From: JAXMDT01 sp046348685
GTDB taxonomy: Bacteria; Pseudomonadota; Alphaproteobacteria; Rickettsiales; UBA998
Assembly: GCA_046348685.1 (NCBI GenBank)
Contig: JAXMDT010000008.1
Coordinates: 1 to 64,000, forward strand
Direction: 5' to 3'
Length of the DNA stretch: 64,000 nucleotides
A program made the position numbers and the translations under genes. This document shows, piece by piece, positions 9,676 to 16,995 of this stretch; the first letter of the stretch is position 1; every line of letters starts with the position of its first letter. The notes under the pieces were generated by a model that saw only the letters and a list, made by a program, of their open reading frames with translations, was not told where the DNA came from and ran no database searches.

Positions 9676-9704
9676 TATCTAATAATTCGATTAGTTATTA
9701 GATA
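9676..9704 (-). promoter_or_regulatory. Perfect 10-bp inverted repeat between virB2 and virB4
   Basis: The arms TATCTAATAA (9676-9685) and TTATTAGATA (9695-9704) pair perfectly around a 9-base loop. The distal arm starts immediately after the virB2 stop on the minus strand and is followed by a T-rich tract. This could be a 3' stabiliser or leaky terminator that raises pilin mRNA relative to downstream genes. That role is inferred. Confidence 0.5.
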
Positions 9705-10013
9705 CTAGGTGCAGGTTGACGCGCTACCCGAGAGTGCTTTCACGATCGTCGGAGCGCCGAAAATGATAGCAACGCCGAGGCCGACGATGATCGCCATACC
9801 CCAGGACACTTTACCGAGCAGAGCGCCAACGCCGATGACGATAATAGCGAGCGTGGCGATACCGGCGCCGACTGGGCCTGTAAACCAACCTACAACACCA
9901 CAAAGCGTCTCAGAAAGGGCCGTCGGGCTGGCAAGTGCGTGAGCCATATCCGGTGTTAAGATTAATGCCGCTGCAGCAAGTGCAAGGCACCAGGAAAAAT
10001 AATTGTTCTTCAT
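9705..10013 (-). CDS. virB2: T4SS major pilin, TrbC/VirB2 family
   Basis: 102 residues. A signal peptide (cleavage probably after MAHA, about residue 26) is followed by two hydrophobic helices (GWFTGPVGAGIATLAIIVIGVG and the segment around MAIIVGLGVAIIFG) separated by a short polar loop (ALLGKVSW). It ends with Ser-Ala-Ser-Thr-Cys-Thr. This is the typical VirB2/TrbC pilin arrangement. It is the first gene of the operon, with a well-placed GGAGTGAATCT upstream of ATG. Two cysteines in the mature part (CGVVGW and the tail) could form a disulfide. Confidence 0.88.
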   Translation of the reverse strand: MKNNYFSWCLALAAAALILTPDMAHALASPTALSETLCGVVGWFTGPVGAGIATLAIIVIGVGALLGKVSWGMAIIVGLGVAIIFGAPTIVKALSGSASTCT

Positions 10014-10042
10014 AGATTCACTCCAAAATAAGAATTAATTAG

Positions 10043-10109
10043 AGTATAGGAACTCTATACTATGGTTTGTTTATACCATAAAAATGTGACAAATATTTTA
10101 CAATTGTAA
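10043..10109 (-). promoter_or_regulatory. Cluster of three inverted repeats upstream of the vir operon
   Basis: Within 70 bases upstream of virB2 lie AGTATAG/CTATACT (10043-10061), TATGGT/ACCATA (10061-10080) and the perfect 12-bp palindrome TTACAATTGTAA (10098-10109). The region is AT-rich and is the only sizeable gap upstream of the operon. It is therefore the likely promoter and operator zone. I could not fix a convincing -35/-10 pair. Confidence 0.45.
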
Positions 10110-10209
10110 CGCTATTGACTTTTTTCTGTCATTTTTCTAAATCATGTTCCCTTTTTGCTTAATTTTTGCTGTAAGCATATGAATTAGTGAACATTTTTCA
10201 GCAAAAATA

Positions 10210-11250
10210 TTAGTCCTGCTTAAACAAAACCATTTTGAAGGCTTCCATATTTTCCAAAGCCTTGCCGGTGCCAAGCGCAACACAAGGCAAAGGGTCTTCC
10301 ACAACGAAAACAGGCAGTCCGGTCGCATAAGAAATGACCTGATCCAGGAAACGCAGCATGGAGCCGCCGCCAGTCATGACGATGCCTTTATCGGCAATAT
10401 CGGACGAAAGCTCGGGCGGCGTTAACTCAAGCGCCGTATGCACGGCGGAGATAATCTGATGCACCGGCTCGGCCAGGCTTTCCGCAATCTGTGCCTGACT
10501 TAAAATAATTTCGCGCGGCACGCCGCTGGTCAGATCGCGGCCTTTGACTTCCATCGTCGGACCTTCCCCTTCGACCGGAGGTGCGGCGGCGCCAATTTCT
10601 TTTTTGATCTTCTCAGCCGTGGTTTCACCAATCAGCAGATTAAAATAGCGGCGGATATAACTCATGATCGCATCATCCATCTTGTCGCCGCCAACGCGCT
10701 CCGAGCGCGAATAAACGATTCCGCCAAGCGAAAGGACGGCGACTTCCGTTGTGCCGCCGCCGATATCGACGATCATCGAACCGGTCGGTTCGGTTACCGG
10801 CAGGCCAGCGCCTATGGCAGCAGCAATCGGTTCTTCGATCAGAAAGACTTCACGCGCGCCGGCATTCTCGGCCGCTTCCTGAATGGCGCGGCGTTCCACG
10901 GGCGTTGAGCCGGAAGGCACGCAGACGATAATAAGGGGGCCGACAAAACTGCGGCGGTTATTAACGCGCAGGATGAAATGCTTGATCATTTCCTCGGCCG
11001 TGCGGAAATCGGCGATAACTCCATCTTTCATCGGGCGGATGGCCTCAATCTTTTCCGGCGTGCGGCCGAGCATCTGCTTGGCTTCGTTACCGAACGCATA
11101 GGGCACCATGATCCCTTCCGTCTGCTTAATGGCAACGACGGAGGGCTCATTCAGCACAATGCCTTTTCCGGGCACGTAGACGAGCGTGTTGGCGGTGCCA
11201 AGATCGATCGCCATGTCACTTGCTTTCCAGCTGAAGAGTGTATTCGTCAT
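10210..11250 (-). CDS. mreB: Rod-shape actin homologue MreB
   Basis: 346 residues, full length for MreB. The actin-fold nucleotide motifs are clear: phosphate 1 MAIDLGTANTLVYV, connect 1 and phosphate 2 MIVDIGGGTTEVAVLSLGG, and adenosine motif IVMTGGGSMLRFLD. The segment VCVPSGSTPVERRAIQEAA is diagnostic. MreB polymerises under the inner membrane and guides cell-wall elongation. No mreC or mreD follows here; the gene stands alone between leuA and the vir operon. A TTTTGCTG/CAGCAAAA inverted repeat follows the stop (about 10163-10207) and may end transcription. Confidence 0.96.
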   Translation of the reverse strand: MTNTLFSWKASDMAIDLGTANTLVYVPGKGIVLNEPSVVAIKQTEGIMVPYAFGNEAKQMLGRTPEKIEAIRPMKDGVIADFRTAEEMIKHFILRVNNRRSFVGPLIIVCVPSGSTPVERRAIQEAAENAGAREVFLIEEPIAAAIGAGLPVTEPTGSMIVDIGGGTTEVAVLSLGGIVYSRSERVGGDKMDDAIMSYIRRYFNLLIGETTAEKIKKEIGAAAPPVEGEGPTMEVKGRDLTSGVPREIILSQAQIAESLAEPVHQIISAVHTALELTPPELSSDIADKGIVMTGGGSMLRFLDQVISYATGLPVFVVEDPLPCVALGTGKALENMEAFKMVLFKQD

Positions 11251-11370
11251 AGATGGTCTGGGTGAATTAAGAGTCGTGCAAACAAGTTATACTTGCTTTA
11301 CGATTTCAGTAAAATCGAAAACTCTTAAAAAACAGTTAGGTCGCAAACGAAGTTTTTCAAGCGTGATACT

Positions 11371-12921
11371 TTATGTATCCGCTGTGATACTTTTCACTTC
11401 CTTGTTACGCACGACATCCACTTTGGAAAGCGCATTAAGATAGGCGAGCGCCGAGGCAACCAGCGTATCCACATCGGAACCGTGACCGTTTACCAGCGTA
11501 CCGCCTGCATCGAGGCGCACGATCACTTCCGCCTGCGCATCCGTCCCCTGCGTAATACCCTGTACCTGATAAAGTTTCAGCTTCGCCTGATCTGCGCCAG
11601 GCACTAATGCTTTGATGGCTTTGAAAATCGCGTCAACGGGTCCGTTACCTTCCATCTTCACATGTTTTTCTTCCGGGCCAACCTGCAGCGTCATATGCAC
11701 GGTTTGCGCACCTTTCGTGCCACATTGCACGGCCAGGGACAGCAGTTTTAATGCGTCGATGCCTTCTGCATAGCGGGGATCGGCGAGCGAAATAATGTCG
11801 TCGTCGTAGACATCCTTTTTCTTATCGGCGAGATCCTTAAAGCGATTGAATGCATCCTCGAAAGCGTTATCGCCCAATTCAAATCCCAGCTCTTTCAGTT
11901 TCTCTTTAAAGGCATGGCGACCGGAATGTTTACCCATCACTAAATTGGAACGGCTAAGGCCGACAGATTCCGGCGTCATGATTTCATACGTGCCAGCATG
12001 TTTCAGCATGCCGTCCTGGTGGATGCCGGATTCATGCGCGAAGGCATTGGCGCCGACGATGGCTTTATTCACCTGCACCGGCTGACCGGTTACCGACTGA
12101 ATCAGGCGCGAGGCGCGCATGATATGCTCGGTCTTTATATTGCAGTCTAAATTGTAGAGGTCTTTGCGCGTTTTCAGCGTCATGACGACTTCTTCGAGCG
12201 ATGTATTGCCGGCACGCTCGCCGATGCCGTTGATGGTCAATTCCGCCTGGCGCGCACCGGCACGCAGCGCCGCCAGCGTATTTGCAGTTGCTAAACCCAG
12301 ATCATTCTGTCCATGGAAAGAGAAGGTGGCTTTGTCCGCATTCGGCACGCGGCCCATGACATTCGTGAACATATCGGCAACCGATTCCGGCGTGCCGTAT
12401 CCGACCGTGTCCGGCAGATTGATTGTCGTGGCTCCCGCTTTAATGGCGGTTTCCACGGCGCGGCAGAGAAAATCATATTCGCTGCGCGTCGCATCCATCG
12501 CCGACCATTCGACATCGTCCGTATGCTTGCGCGCCAGTCCCACCATATCCTTGATGATCTCCACCACCTGGTCTTCGCTCAGCTTGAACTGATATTTCAG
12601 GTGAATCGGGCTTGTCGAAATAAAGGTATGAATGCGACCGCGCTTGGCTGGTTTGATGGCTTCTGCGGCACGCTCAATATCCGCTGTTTTGGCGCGGGCG
12701 AGGGAGCACACTACCGCATTCTTCGTTTTTTCCGCGATGGCTTTCACGCTCGCGAAATCGCCGTTGGACGCCATGGCGAATCCTGCCTCGATAACGTCTA
12801 CTCCCATGCCGTCAAGCACTTCGGCAACGAGCAGTTTTTCTTCCAGCGTCATCGACATGCCGGGCGATTGTTCGCCGTCGCGCAGGGTGGTGTCAAAAAT
12901 CGTAATTCGATTGGTGCTCAT
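11371..12921 (-). CDS. leuA: 2-isopropylmalate synthase LeuA
   Basis: 516 residues. The HMGL-like TIM barrel opens with IFDTTLRDGEQSPG (metal-binding D and R). It contains SFHGQNDLGLATANTLAAL with the metal-ligand histidines, then ANAFAHESGIHQDG and VMGKHSGRHAF. The C-terminal LeuA regulatory domain begins near residue 380. It condenses 2-oxoisovalerate with acetyl-CoA, the committed step to leucine, and is normally inhibited by leucine at the C-terminal domain. A short leader peptide and terminator lie between promoter and gene, suggesting attenuation. Confidence 0.97.
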   Translation of the reverse strand: MSTNRITIFDTTLRDGEQSPGMSMTLEEKLLVAEVLDGMGVDVIEAGFAMASNGDFASVKAIAEKTKNAVVCSLARAKTADIERAAEAIKPAKRGRIHTFISTSPIHLKYQFKLSEDQVVEIIKDMVGLARKHTDDVEWSAMDATRSEYDFLCRAVETAIKAGATTINLPDTVGYGTPESVADMFTNVMGRVPNADKATFSFHGQNDLGLATANTLAALRAGARQAELTINGIGERAGNTSLEEVVMTLKTRKDLYNLDCNIKTEHIMRASRLIQSVTGQPVQVNKAIVGANAFAHESGIHQDGMLKHAGTYEIMTPESVGLSRSNLVMGKHSGRHAFKEKLKELGFELGDNAFEDAFNRFKDLADKKKDVYDDDIISLADPRYAEGIDALKLLSLAVQCGTKGAQTVHMTLQVGPEEKHVKMEGNGPVDAIFKAIKALVPGADQAKLKLYQVQGITQGTDAQAEVIVRLDAGGTLVNGHGSDVDTLVASALAYLNALSKVDVVRNKEVKSITADT

Positions 12922-12954
12922 GAGTCTTCCGTTTGATATTGTTTAAACATACTG

Positions 12955-12981
12955 AAACAAAAAGCCCCTCGGGAGAGGGGC
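12955..12981 (-). terminator. Intrinsic terminator / attenuator in the leuA leader
   Basis: On the minus strand a perfect 7-bp GC-rich stem (GCCCCTC/GAGGGGC, loop TCCC) at 12964-12981 is followed by five Ts. It lies 30 bases after the stop of the 19-codon leader ORF and before leuA, exactly where an attenuator is expected. Confidence 0.75.
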
Positions 12982-13010
12982 ATGTTCCAGCGTTGTAAAC
13001 AATAACCGGA

Positions 13011-13070
13011 CTAAACCCCTGATTCTCGAGAGGCGAGGTGTCGAAGGAGTTTAGCGGTGTCGATGATCAT
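13011..13070 (-). CDS. leuA leader peptide (19 residues, attenuation)
   Basis: This short ORF encodes MIIDTAKLLRHLASRESGV and is followed by the GC-rich hairpin and T-tract upstream of leuA. Two Ile codons, an adjacent Leu pair, another Leu and a final Val make it sensitive to branched-chain aminoacyl-tRNA supply. By analogy with known leu/ilv leaders, ribosome stalling would favour read-through into leuA. The upstream Shine-Dalgarno is weak, and an overlapping out-of-frame ATG lies 10 bases earlier. The function is inferred from position and codon content. Confidence 0.65.
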   Translation of the reverse strand: MIIDTAKLLRHLASRESGV

Positions 13071-13172
13071 GATTCGTGCATAGCACGCACACCTTTCATC
13101 TGCAACGGCTAAAATTAGAAACATTCGGAATAATAAAGTGATTTTTAAGGAACCAGCCCCCATAGTGAAAAG

Positions 13173-13895
13173 ATGGATCGCGAAGTCTATGAACAGATGC
13201 ACCGCGTGGAGATGCGCCATTGGTGGTTCCGCGCCCGCCGTCACGTCCTGGCGGCGCGTATTAAAGAACTGCACCTGCCGCCGGGTGCTCGGATACTGGA
13301 GGTCGGCTGCGGCACGGGCGGCAATTTGCCGATGCTGGCCGATCACGGCATTGTCAGCGCCTTCGATATGTGGGAGCCCGCGATTGAGTATGCCAAACAG
13401 AAGCAGGTGGCCGATGTTCGCGTTGGCCGAATTCCCGATAGCATTCCGTTTGAAAAAGAATCGTTCGACCTCGTGTTCGCCGCCGATGTCATCGAGCATC
13501 TGAAAGACGATACCGAAACGCTGCAGTGCCTGATGTCTTACATTAAGCCGGACGGCTGGCTGCTGGTCACCGTTCCGGCATACCCGTTTCTCTGGAGCCA
13601 TCACGATGTGACGCACCAGCATTATCGTCGTTATACACAAGAAACACTTCTGGAGCTTTTTGCTCAGGCAAAACTTTATCCACAAATGAGCTACTGTAAC
13701 ACGCTCTTATTCCCCTTGATTGCGGGCATACGGCTGCTGCAAAAACTGCTCAAGCTGAAAAGCGACGATGACCGGATTCCTTCGCACTGGCTCAACGAAA
13801 CGCTCTATCATATTTTTGCTGCAGAAAAATTTCTCGTCGGCAAAATTCCGATGCCATTCGGCGTGTCGATCATGGCGTGGGTGAGGAAACAGTAA
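13173..13895 (+). CDS. Class I SAM-dependent methyltransferase
   Basis: 240 residues. Motif I is ILEVGCGTGGNLPMLADHG (about residues 41-60), with the acidic motif II residue after SAFDMWEPAIEYA. The segment FDLVFAADVIEHLKDD is motif IV, and WLLVTVPAYPFLWSHHDVTHQHYRRY is followed by a lysine/leucine-rich tail. This belongs to the Methyltransf_11/23 group; the HHD..HQHYRRY stretch resembles methyltransferases found in cell-surface glycan or lipid loci. Substrate unknown. It is divergent from the leuA leader, sharing the 13071-13172 promoter region. Confidence 0.75.
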   Translation: MDREVYEQMHRVEMRHWWFRARRHVLAARIKELHLPPGARILEVGCGTGGNLPMLADHGIVSAFDMWEPAIEYAKQKQVADVRVGRIPDSIPFEKESFDLVFAADVIEHLKDDTETLQCLMSYIKPDGWLLVTVPAYPFLWSHHDVTHQHYRRYTQETLLELFAQAKLYPQMSYCNTLLFPLIAGIRLLQKLLKLKSDDDRIPSHWLNETLYHIFAAEKFLVGKIPMPFGVSIMAWVRKQ

Positions 13896-13956
13896 TGTCA
13901 TTCCAGCGGAAGCTGGAATCCAGACAAGATGGATCCTGGCCTTCGCCGGGATGACA
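13896..13956. repeat. Palindromic intergenic repeat (TGTCATTCCAG...CGGGATGACA)
   Basis: The element directly follows the methyltransferase stop. It starts TGTCATTCCAGC, has an inner palindrome CCAGCGGAAGCTGG, and closes with CTTCGCCGGGATGACA. It belongs to the scattered family with outer TGTCAT/ATGACA ends. Confidence 0.6.
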
Positions 13957-13994
13957 GGTTTCTTAAGCTCGCTGCCGCTCGCTAACGAACCTAG

Positions 13995-15014
13995 TCAGTT
14001 TTTCGCCTTATCGACCAGCTTGTTTTTGGAAATCCACGGCATCATGGCGCGCAGCTTCTCGCCGATCTCTTCGATCGGGTGGGCTGCCTGCATCGCGCGG
14101 GTAGCTTTGAAGGACGGCGCGCCGGCTTTGTTTTCCAGCATCCAGTCACGTGCGAAACGGCCCGATTGAATATCCTGCAGCACGCGCTTCATTTCTTTCT
14201 TGGTTTCCTCCGTTACGACGCGCGGACCGGTTTTGTAATCGCCGTATTCGGCTGTGTTGGAAACCGAGTAGCGCATATTGGCAAGGCCGCCTTCGTAAAT
14301 CAGATCGACGATGAGCTTGGTCTCGTGCAGGCACTCGAAATACGCCATCTCCGGCGCGTAACCCGCTTCGACCAGCGTTTCGAATCCAGCCTGGATGAGG
14401 TGCGAGATGCCGCCGCAAAGAACGGCCTGCTCACCGAACAAATCGGTTTCGCACTCTTCCTTGAAGGTTGTTTCGATGATGCCGGAGCGGCCACCGCCAA
14501 CCGCGCTGGCGTAGGAAAGCGCGATGTCGAGCGCATTGCCGGAAGCATCCTGATGCACGGCGACAAGGCACGGTACGCCGCCGCCTTTTTGGTATTCACC
14601 GCGCACGGTGTGGCCGGGACCCTTCGGCGCGATCATGTAGACATCGAGGTCGGGACGCGCTTCGATGAGTTTGAAATGGATGTTGAAGCCGTGCGCGAAA
14701 GCGAGTGCCGCACCTTGCTTCAGATTGTCTTTGAGATCGTTGTTGTAGAGATCCGCCTGCAGTTCATCCGGCACGAGGATCATCACCACGTCCGCCCATT
14801 TGGCTGCTTCTTCCGGGGTCACCACATCGAAACCGGCTTTCTTCGCCTTGTCGATGCTTTTCGAGCCGAATTTCAGGCCGATTTTAATGTTTTTGACGCC
14901 GCTGTCTTTGAGGTTAGCGGCATGCGCATGGCCCTGGCTGCCATAGCCGATGATGGCTACCTTTTTCGATTTGATCAGGTTTACGTCCGCGTCGCGGTCA
15001 TAATATACGCGCAT
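13995..15014 (-). CDS. ilvC: Ketol-acid reductoisomerase IlvC
   Basis: 339 residues, the short class I form. The NADP-binding Rossmann motif is VAIIGYGSQGHAHAANLKDSG, with the cofactor loop LKFGSKSIDKA. Knotted-domain metal ligands are seen in DLFGEQAVLCGGISHLI and FECLHETKLIVDLIYEGG. The enzyme converts acetolactate or acetohydroxybutyrate to the dihydroxy acids of valine and isoleucine synthesis. It lies between ilvH and leuA on the same strand but is separated from both by small genes, so it probably has its own promoter. Confidence 0.97.
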   Translation of the reverse strand: MRVYYDRDADVNLIKSKKVAIIGYGSQGHAHAANLKDSGVKNIKIGLKFGSKSIDKAKKAGFDVVTPEEAAKWADVVMILVPDELQADLYNNDLKDNLKQGAALAFAHGFNIHFKLIEARPDLDVYMIAPKGPGHTVRGEYQKGGGVPCLVAVHQDASGNALDIALSYASAVGGGRSGIIETTFKEECETDLFGEQAVLCGGISHLIQAGFETLVEAGYAPEMAYFECLHETKLIVDLIYEGGLANMRYSVSNTAEYGDYKTGPRVVTEETKKEMKRVLQDIQSGRFARDWMLENKAGAPSFKATRAMQAAHPIEEIGEKLRAMMPWISKNKLVDKAKN

Positions 15015-15202
15015 GATTTAACTCCCATTTTAAGCGATAAGGAGCGCCTTTATAGGAGAAACCCGTGCGGCTTGCAAGGGATTTTCTTGTTTTTCATAGG
15101 GTTGATAAACGGCCTTATGCGTCTGAATTGTCACAAAATCTTCACGGGTGTTTTAGGGCGCTTTTGCTAATTTCATCACACCAAAAATCCAGGGAGATGA
15201 TT

Positions 15203-15454
15203 ATGGCTGAAGACAACAAAGAAGGCGCAAAGCTTCCATTCGATCCATCAACTCTTGCAGATATGCAATGTAAATTAGCGAATGTTCCTGTGCCAACCGC
15301 TATTCTATATGAAGAACACAATGGCAGATCTGTTTATGGTTATGCCGGCGAAAATGATTATACCATTGTAGATGGCGACTTAACGTTTCATTCACGTACA
15401 CCGGCAAAATGCCCGTCCAGTGTAAACGGCACTAAGGTTAGTTCGCGCGATTAA
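15203..15454 (+). CDS. Small hypothetical protein
   Basis: 83 residues from an ATG preceded by a good AGGGAGA site. Acidic N-terminus (MAEDNKEGAKLPFDPSTLAD), one or two predicted beta strands (TAILYEEHNGRSVYGYAGEN) and a Ser/Lys-rich tail. No family recognised. Its stop abuts the 3' end of the convergent lipoprotein gene. The clear ribosome-binding site is the main support. Confidence 0.55.
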   Translation: MAEDNKEGAKLPFDPSTLADMQCKLANVPVPTAILYEEHNGRSVYGYAGENDYTIVDGDLTFHSRTPAKCPSSVNGTKVSSRD

Positions 15455-15709
15455 TTACTTGCCTTTTTTCCAGAGCGGCTTACCGAGATTCAGCTGATTG
15501 CTGTCGGTGACGCCGCCGACTACTGCGCCTGCCGCTGTACCAATCAATAAACCGGTGCCGACGCTTCCGCCCACCACGGCGGACGTCACGGCGCCGGTGG
15601 CGGCGCCAAGGCCTGCGCCAGATAGAACGCGATCCTGCGACGTGTTGCCGCATGCGGTCAGGCTAAGAATAGTGAGAAGGGCTGTAGAACGTGCAAGCGT
15701 GTGGTTCAT
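15455..15709 (-). CDS. Glycine-zipper lipoprotein
   Basis: 84 residues from the ATG at 15709, which has GGAG at the right distance; an ATG at 15721 would add four. The signal peptide ends in lipobox LTAC (lipidated Cys). A glycine-zipper membrane segment follows (GAGLGAATGAVTSAVVGGSV, then GTGLLIGTAAGAVVGGV), as in the Gly-zipper_Omp/YMGG families. Probably an outer-membrane-anchored protein of unknown role. Confidence 0.75.
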   Translation of the reverse strand: MNHTLARSTALLTILSLTACGNTSQDRVLSGAGLGAATGAVTSAVVGGSVGTGLLIGTAAGAVVGGVTDSNQLNLGKPLWKKGK

Positions 15710-15793
15710 GGTGTGCTCCATTTATTGTTATTTATCCGACTATAGCAGTTAACCGATAAAAAATGAATAGGGCTGTTGCTTGGATTCTAGGCC

Positions 15794-15865
15794 GTCATAG
15801 TGAGCGAAGCGAAGAATCTGTTTTATCACAGCAAGATAGAGATCCTTCGCTGCGCTCAGGATGAC
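15794..15865. repeat. Palindromic intergenic repeat with GATCCTTCGCTGCGCTCAGGATGAC end
   Basis: Ends GTCATAGTGAGCGAAGCGAAG and CTTCGCTGCGCTCAGGATGAC are imperfect inverted copies around a short core. It sits between the lipoprotein promoter and the ilvH stop. A related copy lies at 55505-55560. Confidence 0.6.
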
Positions 15866-15867
15866 CC

Positions 15868-16404
15868 TTAAAGGCCTGCTTTGCCACGAGCCATGGCAGC
15901 CACGCCGGTGCGGGCAATCTCGGTCAGGCCGAGTGGTCGCATCAGGTCGATGAAGGAATCGATCTTGGTCGGCTTGCCGGTAATCTCGAACACAAACGAA
16001 TCGGTCGTCGCGTCCACGGAGCGAGCGCGGAAAATATCCGCGATGCGCAGCGCCTCGACGCGTTTGTCGCCTTCACCGGTGACCTTGATCAGCGCCAGCT
16101 CGCGCTCGACATGCGGGCCTTCCACGGTAAGGTCATGCACGATATGCACCGGCACCATGCGCTCGAGCAGGTTCTTGATCTGGTGTACGACGCGTTCGGT
16201 TCCGTTGGTGACGACGGTGATACGCGACAGATTTTTTTCGTAATCGACTTCGGCCACCGTCAGGCTTTCAATGTTGTAGCCGCGGCTGGAGAACAGGCCG
16301 ACGACACGGCCCAGAATCCCGAATTCATTATCGACAATCACCGCCAGCACGTGCCGGTGACGCTCTTCTTTTTTCTCGGGTATGTCGTAGACGATGTCGG
16401 TCAT
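15868..16404 (-). CDS. ilvH: Acetolactate synthase small (regulatory) subunit
   Basis: 178 residues. An N-terminal ACT domain (RHVLAVIVDNEFGILGRVVGLFSSRGYNIESLTVA) is followed by ITVVTNGTERVVHQIKNLLERMVPVHIV and the C-terminal ALS_ss domain (RELALIKVTGEG...DIFRARSVD). This is the full-length IlvH/IlvN type that confers valine feedback inhibition on the large subunit. It lies downstream of ilvB, but an AT-rich membrane gene intervenes. Confidence 0.95.
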   Translation of the reverse strand: MTDIVYDIPEKKEERHRHVLAVIVDNEFGILGRVVGLFSSRGYNIESLTVAEVDYEKNLSRITVVTNGTERVVHQIKNLLERMVPVHIVHDLTVEGPHVERELALIKVTGEGDKRVEALRIADIFRARSVDATTDSFVFEITGKPTKIDSFIDLMRPLGLTEIARTGVAAMARGKAGL

Positions 16405-16425
16405 AGTTTAAAAACCATAATGTAT

Positions 16426-16992
16426 TTATATTTCAATAATTGATAAAGATTTTTCCTTTAAATTAAATATTGAAAAGGAAAGAATGATTCGAGCTGTAAT
16501 ATAGCAAATCAAGAATTTAAGCGCCCAAGGTAAAATCAAAAAAATAATTTTTGGAATCGCATCTCTGCCTAATAAGTTTAGAGACAAACCAACTACATAA
16601 TTAACGATAATGTTTAGCGAAATAAAAATAATCATAAAACGCCAGTAAAAAGCAAAAATAGTAAAAATTTTTTGCCGATGAATAGATAGTTTATCTAAAG
16701 GCGAATTTTGGGAAATAGGCAGTAAGATATTATAACTTTTATTAGTCCAAATGAATGCGATAATTGGTACAATAAAAATTATAAGTATTGCTAAAAATAA
16801 AATAAGTGTTCCAACAAATGTTCCTACAAAACCAGGTGGGTCAAAATGCAGATTAAGAAGTTTTGAAAACCGTTCAGCGCCTTGCCATGCAGCAATTGGT
16901 AAAATGATGCAAAAAGTAATAATGACAATTAAAAATGCCCGCCATGAAAAATCAAAAGCAAAGCCTGAAATAACCTGCCCTTTACCCGACAT
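16426..16992 (-). CDS. Hypothetical four-helix membrane protein, AT-rich insertion in the ilv operon
   Basis: 188 residues with about four membrane segments: FLIVIITFCIILPIAAW, TLILFLAILIIFIVPIIAFIW, FMIIFISLNIIVNYVVGLSL and a C-terminal hydrophobic stretch ending in ITARIILSF. No family recognised. Base composition and codon use are strikingly AT-rich (many Ile, Phe, Lys and Asn codons ending in A/T) compared with ilvB and ilvH on either side. Only 3 bases separate it from the ilvB stop and 21 from the ilvH start. It looks like a recent acquisition in a normally contiguous ilvB-ilvH pair. Confidence 0.7.
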   Translation of the reverse strand: MSGKGQVISGFAFDFSWRAFLIVIITFCIILPIAAWQGAERFSKLLNLHFDPPGFVGTFVGTLILFLAILIIFIVPIIAFIWTNKSYNILLPISQNSPLDKLSIHRQKIFTIFAFYWRFMIIFISLNIIVNYVVGLSLNLLGRDAIPKIIFLILPWALKFLICYITARIILSFSIFNLKEKSLSIIEI

Positions 16993-16995
16993 TTT

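Noticed and set aside
13011..13685. Minus-strand open frame of 224 codons ending in the leuA leader
   Set aside because: Antisense to the methyltransferase gene; only the last 19 codons, in the non-coding gap, are supported as a leader peptide.
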